Below the pieces are notes generated by a model. It searched no databases, was not told where the DNA came from, and saw nothing but the letters and a program-made list of their open reading frames with translations. The position numbers were made by a program, and so were the translations under genes. A DNA stretch of 64,000 nucleotides. Origin: Sclerotiophoma versabilis. Taxonomy: Eukaryota > Ascomycota > Dothideomycetes > Pleosporales > Didymellaceae. Of this stretch, positions 1 through 11,895 are shown one piece after another. The stretch lies in contig JAAROD010000033.1 in assembly GCA_012274445.1 (NCBI GenBank), forward strand, positions 1,736,001 through 1,800,000. Direction: 5' to 3'. Each line of letters begins with the position of its first letter. Position 1 is the stretch's first letter.

Positions 1-59
1 AGTCCGGGTGATACCATCGACGAAGAGCAAGGCGTCCACCCGAATCATGGATGACGGGG

Positions 60-1815
60 CTAATAGGTGTACCTGAACTCTTCCATCCCCTCCAGCACCA
101 CCTCGCCCCGATCAGCTTTCTTGTTCTGCCGCCAATAGTGCAATACCATTCCCAGAGTCGACACAATGAGGTACAACTGCGCGCCAGTAACAGCCCACAG
201 ACCTGTCCTATAAGTCGGCGCCTCCTTTTGCATGAACACTGTCGATGCGTAGATCCCGCCGATAGCACCGAAAGCAACCTGAAGCCCTGAAGCGACCCTG
301 CGAGTGTCAGCAAGAGAACAGTATGGAAAAGGAGCGTTACAAAACTGACATGCGTAAAGACTGCCCACGGATGTTGTTCGCCTGCCATGCTAGTGTAGTA
401 GGAATATTGGCATTAGCGCCAGCAAGACCCATGAAGATGCCAAAGTATCTTGCACCGTTGTTCTTGGCGTACGCAACAATCATCAAGCCGACAATACCCA
501 GAATACATTGTAAGATGACAAACGGAGAACGCAGGTGCCACTTATCGGCCGCCCAAGAGCATAACATGATCCATGGCACGGCGGCTACGGCCGGGGGCGC
601 AGAGAGCAGGAAGGTCATGCCGACGCTATATCCCATGCCCTGCAGGATGATGGGGATGAAGAAAGCAAGAGCGTATACGATGGTAGTCACGGCGAAGAAT
701 TTCATGGCGAATACCCACAGCTCCCACCGTGCACACGCTGACAGGAACTTGGACATGGTGAGCTCGTCGTATGCGGCATCGTGGCGGTCTCGCTCGAGCT
801 TGGCCTGGATGGACTGGACTTCGGCAGGCTTGAGGAACGGAAAGCGCGATTTGTGGACTTTGTCTGGAAAGTCGACGATCAGGATGCGGCCGAGGATTGC
901 GAGGAAAATGGTCATTGCGCCGTTAATGATGAAGATCCTGGTTTGATGAGTTATAAGCCGCGCACGACAAGGGAAAGATACTTACCAGCGCCATCCTAGC
1001 CAGCCATTCCTTCCAGAGAGCTGCATGCAGCCATACGCCAGGACAGAACCAAACCCGTTAGCCAACACATTGATACTGTAGAAAGCCGCGAGGCGCTTCT
1101 GCACCTCGAACCTCGTGTACCAACACGAGATAAGATACACAGATCCAGGGAAGAAGCCGGCTTCGAACAGACCAAGAAGCAGGCGACAAACAACAATATC
1201 CGTCCACTTCTTCGCAAAGCCAGCACCGAAAGTCACCAAGCCCCACGACAAGCACAAAAACGAAAGCCAGTTCGCTGCACCGACTTTGCGCAGCACGATA
1301 TTGCTGGGAATCTCGAAGATGAAGTAGGTGATGAAGAAGACCAGCAGCGCGATGGAGTAGCGGTCGCCCACGCGGAAGCCAAGTTCGATATCCATACCTG
1401 CAATTCGTGCAGCAGAAATCTGGAGCGAGCGAGCGTCAGCCGGTCAAACGATCATCGAAGAGGCACTGCAAGAAGACAAAGTCGTACATTGATGCGGTCA
1501 ATGGCACTGATCGAGTAGCTAACAGTATTGTCAGTCGCGGGTACGAGCAGACATCTGGTGTGAAAAACTTACCATGCACCGAGGATTGGCACAAGACGCC
1601 AGTCTGTCTTGAGGCTGTACTGTGTGGTGAGCTAATGTTGCTCAAGAGACCGAAGCTGAAGCTTACGTAGCTCTTTTCACGACCTTCTTCTCTTCCTCGG
1701 TGAGGATAGTATCAGGGTCTTTGGGAATATTGCCCACGTCGAGGGAAGCAACCTTCTCGACCTCAATCGCTCCTGCATCCTTCTGGACGCTATCGGTGTT
1801 GGGTCGCGACGTCAT
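60..1815 (-). CDS. MFS transporter, anion:cation symporter (allantoate/Dal5-like) type
   Basis: This is probably a plasma-membrane permease for a small organic anion such as allantoate, a vitamin or a carboxylate. The start is ATG at 1815 (MTSRPNTDSV), followed by a charged N-tail and the family-typical DWRLVPILGAW and YSISAIDRIN stretches. Exons read as about 1667-1815, two short exons near 1570-1620 and 1480-1525, then about 982-1395, about 350-915 and 60 to about 330, each bounded by GT/AG. The 982-1395 exon carries FEIPSNIVLRKVGAANWLS and the motif around CRLLLGLFEAGFFPG, both characteristic of the Dal5/Tna1/Seo1 group. The C-terminal half holds the remaining helices and ends in a hydrophilic tail. 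The substrate cannot be read from sequence. No disruption was seen, but the two small 5' exons are the least certain part. Confidence 0.85.
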
Positions 1816-2537
1816 ACTGCCAACGCCTACCCACAGGGACTCGAAAGGTAGTAATAGGAATTAGAGTAAAGAGTTACCAAGGCTAGCAATTTCGTTCCGT
1901 GTAAGAAGACGGTAAACGACGCTCTGGTCGACAACAGCTTGTAGCGCCTTTGCCCCTTCCCTCCGCATCTTTATACGCACCAGCTATGCTCTCCTTACTC
2001 TAAACCATCAATACTCTTCATGCACCTATTGCCTAATGCACAGCACATGCACAGCACATGCCGAGCCCCCCCCAAGCATTGGCAATGTGCATACGCTCCC
2101 CGGATGATTGGCTGCTCGCTAGCGCCGTTCCATTCACTCGTCGCTGCTCGCACATCCCCCGCATTTCGCCAACGAGATGCCACAATCAGCGACAGGCATG
2201 TCGAAAGAACTAAACTTCGTGCCTGTGCGATTCTCTTCAGCCGACACGGATACCGAGGATGCTGCACTGCGCTGTGCGATGTGATGGGTCGAGTTGCACA
2301 GAGCGTTGTTGCCGTCTCTTCCATTGGGAGTCTTTCGGATGCGAGACGGCCGCCATTGAGACTTGTGTGTTTACTGGGCGTCTTGGTGGTCGCTGGAGGG
2401 GAGTGCGGTCTGGTGAACTGGGGAGGCTGCGCTATTGGCTGAGCATTTTGAAATGAGGAGCGATGGGATAGCGAAGCAGCTGAACGTTTTTTCTTTCTTG
2501 CACAAAGCAAAAAGCAAAAAAGCAGGAAGTGAGGTGT

Positions 2538-2560
2538 GATGGTGATGGTGATGGTGATGA
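2538..2560. repeat. GATGGT microsatellite
   Basis: A run of a six-base GATGGT unit, nearly four copies, sits in the permease upstream region. It does not lie in a coding frame. Confidence 0.8.
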
Positions 2561-2891
2561 AGGTTTGAAAGCTGGTGCTTTTAGCCCGGCGTTGTCAATT
2601 TCCATCTTAACAGTCAGTCATGTTATTAAGCCAACAGACACATTGACATTGACAGGCCAGAGTGGGGAGAGAATGCTACAATAACCACTACGCGTGCAGC
2701 CACATCAACAGCATCTAAGAACACTTGGAAACAGACATTTGCGCTGTATTGGCTTGTACACTTCATATGTCGTATTAACTCACCTACATCCCTCCTACAC
2801 AGTGATGTGATAGTACTAAAAGTGAGTTGACAACCTTCCGGATGGTATCATTTGATAGTATGTTAGATAGGCGACGGACTTTTCAGGATGG

Positions 2892-2948
2892 GCTGTGGAC
2901 TATAAGCTGTGCTGTGGACAATAAGTTGTGCTGTGGACAATATGCTAG
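2892..2948. repeat. 19-bp tandem repeat, three copies
   Basis: Three consecutive 19-base units start with GCTGTGGAC and continue (T/A)ATAAG(C/T)TGT. Copies differ by a few substitutions, and the third is the most diverged. The repeat is in a non-coding context. Confidence 0.8.
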
Positions 2949-3043
2949 ACTAGACTACCGTAGACTAAACTAGCGAGTCTGGAGAACGGATGGACGGCGA
3001 TTGTATCAATGTCCATCTACGATCTAAAGTATGAAGGTAAATT

Positions 3044-3108
3044 ATGAAGACAGACCATGAAGACAGACCATGAAGATAGACCATGAAGATAGACCATGAA
3101 GATGGAGA
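3044..3108. repeat. 13-bp tandem repeat ATGAAGAYAGACC
   Basis: Four full units of ATGAAGA(C/T)AGACC plus a partial fifth lie about 240 bases beyond the kinase stop codon. They may fall within its 3' UTR. Confidence 0.8.
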
Positions 3109-3345
3109 TGAATGAAAAGAGTAAAGTGAAGAATATGCGTCAAGCCAAGATGGATTGTCTGACCCAGCTCTGCTCTTTCATTGAATGTACTCTAAAACGC
3201 GTAGGAATCCGCTTCGCCTGCTTTCTTTGTCAATGACCGACCCAACCCGACCGACCCGTACACACCATGTCCAAAAGCAAGTCCATCCCGCCCTCGTAAC
3301 GTCGTAAACGCAGCCTCGCAACCCCCACGACATCCATGGCTGTCT

Positions 3346-5580
3346 CTATCGAGTCTTCTTGATTTCCGTCGCCCAGCCCTCGATCCCCTCGCCCTTACTC
3401 CTGCATGGGATCCCCAAATCCAGGTTCTCCATTCCCTTTGTGTCTTTGAGCCATTCGTGGCTCGCCATGCCTCCGGCATTCGCTCTGTCCACAGGCAAAA
3501 GCTCGAGCATGGGCAGCAGGAAGCTGGCAATCTCTTTGCTTTCCTCCTTGCTAAAATGGTACTTTTCGTGCAGGACGTCTGGCAGCGCCCAGTGACGCAG
3601 GCGGTGAATGTTACGCAGCTCGCCCTTACGGTTGAAGATTTCTTGGCTCCATTTTCCAGAGAGGCAGAGTGATTTGGGAAAGGGGCCGAGCAGCTCGATG
3701 ATCTGGGCAATGTGGTCGTCGTCTTTGCCGTATTTTGTGCCGGACTGGGGGTCGAAGAGGTAATCACCTGTTATGAGTTCAAAGGTCTGGATGCAAATCA
3801 GTATGTGAAGATGATGTGCCGGTGAGGAGACGTACCATGGCTGCCATGCTCCAGACGTCAGTACTGGCACCCCATTTGCTGCCCAAGATGACTTCTGGGG
3901 ACCGGTACTGTCGCGTCTGGATGTCGTTTGTGAAGTGGTGTCCGACCCAGCAGGCGTTTCCAAGATCTGCAATCTTGACTGAGATCTTCTCAAATGAAAT
4001 GTCTGGTGATGCTTCGGCGGACTTTTCTTTCGAGGATGTGGATTGCTTGTCGAGGCTGATGCCGGAGACCTCTCTGGTGAGGAGGTCGCTGTAAGATGTC
4101 AGGAGGAGCTATGGATAGTGGGGGCTAGAGCTTACGCAGTCTTCTCGCGCTGTTTTTGCACGTCGTCCTCGCTCGCAGAAGGTTTCAGGCCAAGGCGCTC
4201 TGCCATGGACATGCCGGAAGACTGTGACGAAGTGCCTAGAGCACCACTCATTACAAAACCGTCTTGAGAAGAAGATGGACTCGGGATAGTCGTGGGGGAG
4301 TCTTTACCTGTGGTCTCGTTCATGACTTTGTTGAGGCTCTGGGCGCCGGCTGGGAAGTTGCCGACCTCTGCGTGGTTGAAGCTGGCGTTCAGCGGACTGG
4401 GCAGCGGCTGGCTCCCGGTGATTAGTGTGCGCCTTCTCCGCCTGCCATTCCTGTCACTGCTGTCGGGGCCGTCCTTTTTTTTGGGCTCTTCCTTGACGTA
4501 TGCCTTTACAATCTGCTCGACGTCGCCGATCTCTATCAGCACGTTCTCGGGCTTCAGGTCGGTGTGGATGATGCCGCACTCACGGTGCAGGTAGTCGAGG
4601 CCGAGCAGGACCTGCTTGGTGATCTGCTTGACGAGCGGCATGGGGATGCCCCGGTGGTTCCATCTCTTGATCAGGCCCAGCAGGTTCTCGCCGAGGACCT
4701 CGAAGACCATGCAGACGTGGACGCCGTTGGGGCCCTTGTGGTTGAAGGAGTCGAGCAGGCTGACGACGTGCTTGCGGCCGGGGTGGGACTCCTTGGCGTC
4801 GACGACCTTTTTGAGCAGCTTGATCTCGTCCAGGGCGGTCTCGGTGTAGTGGGCGGCGGAGCGGACGACCTTGAGGGCGACGTGCTTGGCGGTGGTGTTG
4901 TCGCGCGACAGCCAGACGGTGGAGAAGTGGCCCCAGCCGAGCTTGCGCACAATGGTGTACTTGCCGTCCTTGTACTCCTCGCCGACCTGGACGGGGTGGT
5001 AGCCGCCCTTGCAGTAGTCCTCGCTGTCCTCCTCGTCGGCCGTGTTGTCGGCCTCGTCGACCGAGGACGAGTCGCTGTCGGGCGAGTGGCTCATGGTGTT
5101 GCCGTACGTCTTGTGCTGCTGCAGCGGCGAGGCCGTGTTCTGCACGCTGTGGGGCGGTTAGCACAAGCACCAGCAGGAGCACCAGCAGAAGCACAAGCAG
5201 AAGCGCATGCACACGCCGGCAGCAGCGTCCCAAAGCCGGCCGGGCGGTGGTGCGGGCGGCATGGGCGCGTCGCAGAGCGCGGGCGCCAAGCGGTGGGGGC
5301 TGAGGCAGCCGGGCGGCGGGCGGCGGGCTGCGGGCTGCGGGCTGTGGACGTGGGCGTGGGCGTGGGCGTGGATGTGGACGGGGACGGGGACGGGGACGAG
5401 GGTAGGGGCTGGTGGCTAGGGGACTCACTTGTACGGAGGCTGCGCGGGCTGCCCCTCGGTGGTGATGATGGGCTTCAGGTCCTGGCCCTTCCGTCGCTTC
5501 TTGCCGCCGTTCCCGTTGGCGGCGTGGGCGACCGCCTTTGCCTTGTTGATGGCGGCCTTCTTGATGTCGGCGCCATTCAT
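3346..5580 (-). CDS. SRPK-type serine/threonine protein kinase
   Basis: The product is a kinase of the SR-protein kinase family (Sky1/Dsk1-like), which phosphorylates RS/RGG-type mRNA-processing factors. Four exons fit in phase: 5429-5580, 4136-5146, 3836-4088 and 3346-3786, giving 618 residues. The catalytic domain begins after DGKYTIVRKLGWGHFSTVW (glycine loop). The invariant lysine lies in HVALKVVRS and the catalytic loop reads IIHTDLKPENVLI. A long polar spacer of about 130 residues splits the domain, as is usual in SRPKs. The second half resumes with KIADLGNACW (DLG instead of DFG, an SRPK hallmark), then IQTRQYRSPEV, and ends with a WATEIKKTR tail. The N-terminus is basic (KKRRKG). The first intron is long (282 bp) and of very low complexity. 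The identification is firm. Confidence 0.93.
5160..5410. repeat. GC-rich low-complexity tract inside the first intron of the SRPK gene
   Basis: Most of this intron consists of CAGCAGAAGCACAAG-like units (about 5165-5205) and of GGGCGTG and GGGGAC runs (about 5345-5400). The biased composition opens long but spurious frames on the opposite strand. Confidence 0.7.
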
Positions 5581-6202
5581 CGTGCCCGTCCCCGCCACGC
5601 GCGGGCCCAGGGTCGGAGGAGGGGTGGGGAGCTGCGGTGTGCGATCAGGCCGAGTCGACGCGCGGGCTGCACCTCATCGGCGTGCGCTGCAGTGCGGGGA
5701 GGGTTGGCTGGGGGAGAGGGCGTATAGCTGTCGCGATATGCCTGCTGTCGCACCGTCTGCGATTTCTTCAATTGCTGGGGGATCGCCTTAGCGCTCGTCG
5801 CTCGGCTCTATCCCGGCACGCGCTCGCTGATTGGTCGTGGGCGGTGCTGCTGCTGTTGCGCTGGGAGGGCCTGGGTGCAGTCGCAGGCAGATGCTGCAGG
5901 CGCTGGGCAAACACGCGGCACTCGTGAGGGACAGAGGGGGAAGACGGAGGGCTGGAGAGCGCTGCCCGGCTGCCGCTGTGCATGCTAGCCTGGGAGACGC
6001 CCGCCAGCCAAACTTGCCGTCTGATGTCATCGCTCCCGAATGCATCACCACTCGCCGCCAAATGGGCTCCGCCGGCACTGCCCCGGAGCGCCTCGAGGCC
6101 AGTGCATGGCAGAGCGTCCTGCTTCGAGCCCAAACTGCTTCTTGTGGCAGTCCGACTAATTCACTGCTGTTTCAAGACGTGCACGGTCGAACTGATGCCT
6201 TG

Positions 6203-6412
6203 CACCGACTGTTGTCCTGTCAATGTACTGTTGTCCTGTCAATGTACTGTTGTCCTGTCAATGTACTGTTGTCCTGTCAATGTACCGACTGCTGTCCTGT
6301 CAATGCACCGACTGCTGTCCTGTCAATGCACCGACTGCTGTCCTGTCAATGCACCGACTGCTGTCCTGTCAATGCACCGACTGCTGTCCTGTCAATGCAC
6401 CGACTGTTGTAC
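6203..6412. repeat. Composite minisatellite with 19- and 23-bp units
   Basis: The block is built from the core TGTCCTGTCAATG. A first CGACTG-containing unit is followed by three 19-base units (CTGTTGTCCTGTCAATGTA) and then about six 23-base units that add CGAC and read GCTGTCC. Because 19 and 23 are not multiples of three, the block produces overlapping frames with recurring CPVN-like peptides that are not genes. It lies between the SRPK start and the golgin stop codon. Confidence 0.9.
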
Positions 6413-6682
6413 ATGTCTACCAATGCATCTTACAAGCCACGAATGTGCTGAAGCCATATCCAAGTCTCCCTTTGACGCCTTGACCTGGCCGTTTACCTGG
6501 CCGTCGTTCCAGTCATATGCTATACCATTGATCCAGCACTTCTGTCTCAGCCAACGCCTATGAATGCAAAGCTACGCCCAACCCCGACCCCATCACCTCG
6601 CCGAAACAGCCGCCATCCATTTTTGCTCGTCCTTCCTGCGACTCGTTAGTACCAAGACATGATGATGGAAGCAACGTGAGAC

Positions 6683-9600
6683 CTACTTGTCAAAGTGCAG
6701 CAACATGCCCAGCACAGGAATGAGCTGTTGCTGGTACTTCTTATCGCGCTGCTCTAGGAACTGTAGCAGTACGTTCTTGAGGTACACGTAGTCCATGTCA
6801 GCTGGCGAGCCACTGGCCTTTGGTGCAGGAGACGTAAGTCGTGACCGTGATGAGTCTATCGAGGCTCGTGATGAGTGTGGATTCGAGTCGGCACCCTTGG
6901 CCTTGAGAGCTCGAAGTTCGTCAGACATTGTCTGGTGATGGTTAGCAACTACACTCCCATCAAACGTCAGTGTGCTTACTTTGCTCGACTTCTGCAGCTT
7001 CTCCAACCGACCCTGTGTCTCGTCGAATGCCCGTCGAAGTTCCGCCTTCTCGCGCTCTAGGTCGCGAGCTTGCTTTTCCGTCTCGTCAAGCGCGTCACGG
7101 AGCTGGCCCATGGCAGACCTGATCTCTGAAGCTTCCTCCGTTGCCTGAGCGGCACGCTTCTCCAGCTCTTCTTTTTGCTTGCGCAGCTCCTTCTCCGCCG
7201 CTGTAATGTCTTCCTTGTCTTCCTGAGCACGAGTCACGGCGCGTTCGGCGTCGCGAACCTTCTGCTTTAGCTCTTCTAGCTCTCTTGCGCGGCGACGGCT
7301 GAATGTGCTGGCCTGCTCCTCAGCCCGTTCTCTCTCTTCGACTGCTAGATCGAGGCGTTCCTGCATTTCACGGACTCGTGCATCAGCCCTTCCTTGCGCG
7401 TCTGCAAGGAGTCTCCTCATCGTCTCTGCCTCGCGCCCACGCTCGCTCAGGAGACGGTGCGCATCAGCGAGCTCCTCTTCCAAGCTCTCGCTTCGGGCCC
7501 TAATCTCTTTCATCTGAGTGCTGATCTCTTGGGCTTGGTCTTGCATGCTGTTCATGAGATCTTGTGCACTGGTATACTGTGCAGTCTTCAGCTGGATCTC
7601 GTCCTGCAGGCTACTAGCTTCCCGTTTGAGCTTGGCGACTTCGTCTTCCAGCTCTTGCACAGTGCTACGGGATTTCTTGAGATCTTCTTGCGCTTTTGAC
7701 AAATCACTCGACAGCCTTGCGCGGTTCTCTATGACCTCTTTCCTCTCAGTCTCGGAATTCTGCAGGTCCCTTTGAATCTTGCTGTTTGTCTCTTCGAGAG
7801 CCAGTCTCTGCTTAGTTTCTTGCCTGATCTTTTCGTTCAAAGACTTGATGTCTCCCTCTTTATCAGAGAGCTGCGCGCGGTACGTGGCAATCTCCGACTT
7901 CAGGTCCTTTTCGCGGCCCTCCAAGCGTCGAACTTCTTTCGTGCTTGTAGCCAACTCGTCTTTGGTGGATCGAAGTTCGGCGACCTCCTTGCGAAGGGAG
8001 GTCAATTCAGGCTGTGCCTTCTGCAAGATCTCGCGCATATCGGTGAGATCCTTGAAACGAGTCGCGGCAAGCTGCTCGGCGACAGAGAGATCGGTCTGCA
8101 ACGAGTCCGACTTCGCTTTTAGCTCTTCAAACTCCGCCTTGAGCGCCTCCCTTTCTTTCTCTGAGCTTTGCTGGGCGGCCTGACCAGTCTTTAGCTCGGC
8201 CATCTCTTTTTCCAGCTTGGCTAGGCTGTCTTGTAATGCAATCTTCTCTGCTTGCAGCTCCTTTACTTTGTCCTTGGCTTCTGTGTGCTCTAGACCAAAG
8301 TCGAGTAGATCTTGTCGCAGAGTTTCAATCTCCTCTTGCAGATCATCCTGATCTTTAATCCTCTTTTTGAGATTTTCAAGGGAATTGACCTTCTCAGTCA
8401 GCTCACCTTCCAGCCTATCAATAACCGCAATCTTGGCTTCAAGATCAGATTTAAGCTGAGCAACGGACTGCTGCGCCTCCTCGAATTGAGCTGGGGAGAA
8501 TTCTGGCTCGCGGGGGCTTGGCAGCACGCTGGCAGTACCGTCTTCGCTTGGTGTTGGCTCGGTCGCAGCAACGGCAAGCGTGTCTGCACCCTTGCCACCC
8601 TTCTTCTTCTTCTTGTTCTTCTTCTTCGACGACGCCGATTCTGCAGGCTTAGCTGGTGCAGGCGTGGCGGCGGATGCGCTGGAGGGCTGTGGGGCAGGCT
8701 CTGGTTTAGTTCCCTCTTTCAGTGCTGCCGCCTTCGCTTCCAGATCTTTCTTGGCCTGCTCCAGTTCTGCCAAAGCTTCATCTCGCTTGGCTTCGGTCTC
8801 TTTCAGCTTGTCCCGTACATTTGTCAAGAGTCCGTTGAGCGTCTCGCCACGCTTCTCGCCCTTGGCATGCGCCGACTTTAGCTCTTCCAGGTCGGTCTCC
8901 AGCTTGCGCACCTGGGTGCGCAATGTCTCCGTCTCTTCGTTGTTCACAAGATCCTCCCCTCTCGAAGCGTGTAACTCTTCAAGCTCCTTCGTGGTAGCAT
9001 CCAGTTTTTCTCTTAGCTCGGCGATGGTCTTTTCATGCTCGCCTTGGCCTTCCCGGTGTTTTGACAGGCCCTGCTCAGCCGTTGCCAATTTGGACTGGAG
9101 TTCTTCGATGACACTGTCGAGCTTCTTCTCGCGCTCATCTGCTTCTTTCTGCAGACGTTGCGAAGTCTCTTTGAAGGTGTTCAGATCGTTTGTGGTGGTT
9201 TCGAGATTCTCCATGAACGACTTGGCCGAGTCCTGTGCAGACGAAAGTTCGCTCTTCAGGGACTTGTTCTCCTCTTCAAGCTTGCCAACCTTCTCTTCGC
9301 TTTCCTGTAGCTGCTCTTGTAAGCGCGGAAGCTCGCTGTCGTAGGAGAACAAGTCCTCGGTCGCATCGGTCGCATCGGTAGTTGTCTGCTCAGACGCCTT
9401 GGAAGCAGACGAAGGTGCCACCGACTCGCTCTGCTCTGTCAGGTCGTCCTTGGAGGCGTCCTTGGAGGCGTCGGTGTGGGTGGATGGCTGGGACTTTAGT
9501 GTCTCCACTTCCTCTGCAGCTTCCTGTGCGCGCTTCTCGGCATCTTCAAGCTTCTTGTTCAGACTGTCCCGCTCTCTCGAGACCCTCTTCAATTCCTCCA

Positions 9601-10274
9601 TAAGCATGTCGCTCTTGACGTTCAGCTGGCCGAGGTATTCGACAAAGGCCGAGGCGTCGTTGATCGAGGTGAGGGGGGTGTACTCGCGGAGCGATGCTTC
9701 GAAGGTCTCGATGGCGCCGATTCGAGCGTGGGCAATGCGGTAGGACGACAGAAGCGTCGCGTATTTGGGCTCGAGCTTGTCCAGCCTGCGCAATCGCGCC
9801 TGCACTTCGGGGGGGATCTCGGGCGCTTTCTCTGGCTTGTCAGCGGCGTCGGCCGTCTTGGCGGCGTCCTCCTTCTTGTCGCTGCCGTCGTCGGCTGTCG
9901 CTGGTGTGTCTGCCGCTGGGGCCTTCTCCTTCGGCTTCGGGGTCCCTGCGCGGCTCGGCTGCTCGTCGCCCTCTCCCACGACAAACTCGGGGTCGAACTC
10001 GGAGGGGTCAGGGCCTCTCCCCGTGGGCGGCGCCGTCTTGCCGTCGCCATCTTTGGCCTGCGCCGCGGACCGCTTCGATGGCGACAGGGTGCGTGAGCTG
10101 GACCGCCTCGGCGCAGCGCCTGCTCGGGGCGGCACTGAGGGCGTGGTGCGCTGCTTTGCCTGCTCCTCCGCTATTCGTGCATCGATGGCACCGCGGATGC
10201 GCTGCAAGGCGGCGGGTCAGCGCGAGAAGAGGAGCACGGGGGGCTGCGGTGCGTACCTGGAAGCCCTGAAACAT
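6683..10274 (-). CDS. GRIP-domain golgin (Imh1-like coiled-coil protein)
   Basis: This is a long trans-Golgi tethering protein. A short first exon (10257-10274) encodes MFQGFQ. A 55-base intron joins it to 10201, giving MFQGFQRIRGAIDARIAEEQ, the amphipathic start typical of Imh1-type golgins. After an acidic, proline-rich head, nearly 900 residues are heptad-like E/K/L/Q-rich coiled coil, with one basic KKKNKKKKKGGKG patch. The C-terminus, DMDYVYLKNVLLQFLEQRD and following, is a GRIP domain, the Arl1-binding Golgi anchor. A 48-base stretch (6932-6979) has perfect intron borders but is stop-free and in frame, so the protein is 1162 residues if it is spliced or 1178 if retained. Confidence 0.92.
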
Positions 10275-10525
10275 GGCTGCTGTATGCTATGCGCGCAAAG
10301 GACGGGCAGGAAAGACGGGTGCTGCTAAGAGGAGCTCATGCTGGCCTTGTGTACACCTGTACATGGCACTGGCCAGGGCTGACGACCCCGGACGGAGCGG
10401 CGCGTCAGGGCAGGGGTCGGTGTCGCTTGGCGCGGGCTCGACGCTAAGGAAGAAGTTTACTGCCAAAAACTCGTCCCCACCACGGGCTCCGACTGCAACG
10501 ACAGCTGCAACAGAACGACGGCACA
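10275..10525. promoter_or_regulatory. Shared divergent promoter, golgin / zuotin
   Basis: Only 251 bases separate the start codons of the divergently transcribed golgin and zuotin genes, so both core promoters and 5' UTRs must lie here. No clear TATA element was seen. Confidence 0.6.
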
Positions 10526-11895
10526 ATGGCGAACGTCGAGATCAACCTGCCGCTGCCCGTCCTGCCCGAGGGCTGGGCCGGCGAGAAGGACTTCAAGCCC
10601 CTCGGCGCCCTCAGCAAGACCAACGACCGCAAGATCGAGCCGGTTGGCCCGCACTTCCTGGCTTACGCCCGCCGGGTACGTCTTCTATGCCGCCCGTTCG
10701 CCCGCGCGTGCACGACTAACATGCCCACCAGGTCCGCCACAAGCGCACCTTCTCCGAGGACGAGCGCATCCAGGCCCAGGCCAACGTCAAGAGCGTCGAG
10801 GAGGAGGACCCCGACGACATCGACGAGCCCGAGGACCCCCAGATGCTCCTGCGCGAGGCCAAGGACTGGAAGTCGCAGGACCACTACGCCGTCCTCGGCA
10901 TAACCCGCTACCGCTGGCGCGCGACCCCCGAGCAGATCAAGCGCGCCCACCGCCGCAAGGTGCTCAAGCACCACCCCGACAAGAGGGCCGCCGCCGGTGG
11001 CACCGAGGACGACCAGTTCTTCAAGTGCATCCAGAAGGCCCACGAGGTCCTGTCCGACCCCGTCCGCCGGAGGCAGTTCGACTCGGTCGACGAGGCCGCC
11101 GAGGTCGACCCGCCCTCCAAGAAGGACACCCAGAAGGGCAACTTCTACAAGCTCTGGGGCAAGGTCTTCGAGGCCGAGGCTCGCTTCTCCACCAAGCAGC
11201 CCGTGCCCAAGCTCGGCAACGCAAAGAGCACCAAGGAGGAGGTCGAGCACTTCTACAACTTCTGGTACAACTTTGACAGCTGGAGGTCCTTCGAGTACCT
11301 CGACGAGGACGTGCCCGATGACGGCGAGAGCCGTGACCAGAAGCGCCACGTCGAGCGCAAGAACAACGCTGCCCGCAAGAAGAAGAAGACCGAGGACACC
11401 GCCCGTCTCAGGCACCTGGTCGACGACGCCCTTGCTCTCGACGAGCGCATCAAGCTCTTCCGCCAGGCCGAGCACGCCGAGAAGAACAAGCGCCGCTTTG
11501 CAAAGGAGGCCGAGCAGAAGCGTCTCGCCGAGGAGGCTGCTAAGGCCAAGGAGGAGGAGGCCAGGCTTGCAAAGGAGGCCGAGGAGGCCGAGAAGGTTGC
11601 AAAGGCCGAGGGCAAGAAGGCCAAGGAGGCTGCAAAGAACGCTGCCAAGAAGAACAAGCGTGTCGTTCGTGCTGCCGTCAAGGACGCCAACTACTTCCAC
11701 CCCGCTGGCGATGCCCCTGCCTCCCAGGTCGATGCCGCCCTCAACGAGGTCGATGCCATCATTGCCAAGATCGACAACACCGAGCTGGCCACGCTCGCTG
11801 GCAAGCTCAACAGCGAGAAGGATGCTGGCAAGATCAAAGCCATCTTCAAGGCCGAGGACGAGCGTCTTGGTCTGGGATCGAAGTCGCTGGCCTAG
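10526..11895 (+). CDS. ZUO1: Zuotin, ribosome-associated J-domain co-chaperone
   Basis: The product is a component of the ribosome-associated complex that stimulates Ssb-type Hsp70 at the exit tunnel. Two exons (10526-10675 and 10732-11895, with a CTAAC branch point before CCACCAG) give 437 residues. The J domain starts at DHYAVLGITRYRW and has the HPD triad at about residues 131-133 (KHHPDKRAA). The zuotin homology region follows: FYKLWGKVFEAEARFS, then FYNFWYNFDSWRSFEY. Next come a lysine/alanine/glutamate-rich charged helix region for rRNA contact and a short C-terminal helical part. Codon use is strongly biased to C-ending codons, as expected for a highly expressed gene. Confidence 0.95.

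Larger units (their letters stand above)
1816..3345. other. Intergenic region with short tandem repeats
   Basis: About 1.5 kb separates the permease start from the 3' end of the SRPK-type kinase gene. No convincing gene was found. It should hold the permease promoter, which includes pyrimidine-rich tracts near 1890-1990, and the kinase 3' UTR. Three simple tandem repeats lie inside and are listed separately. Confidence 0.6.

Noticed and set aside
2020..2442. 140-codon plus-strand frame in the permease upstream region
   Set aside because: No coding bias or recognisable sequence, and the opposite strand is equally open.
4564..5727. Long plus-strand open frame (387 codons) opposite the SRPK gene
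   Set aside because: It is the antisense shadow of GC-rich kinase codons and the low-complexity intron. The product is an Ala/Val/Gly/Asp-rich string with no domain.
5982..6563. Cys-rich open frames across the minisatellite
   Set aside because: The recurring CPVN/LSCQC peptides come from repeat units of 19 and 23 bases read in all three frames. No start context or splice support exists.
10663..11700. 345-codon minus-strand frame opposite zuotin
   Set aside because: Leucine/valine-rich antisense shadow created by C-ending codon bias in the real gene.
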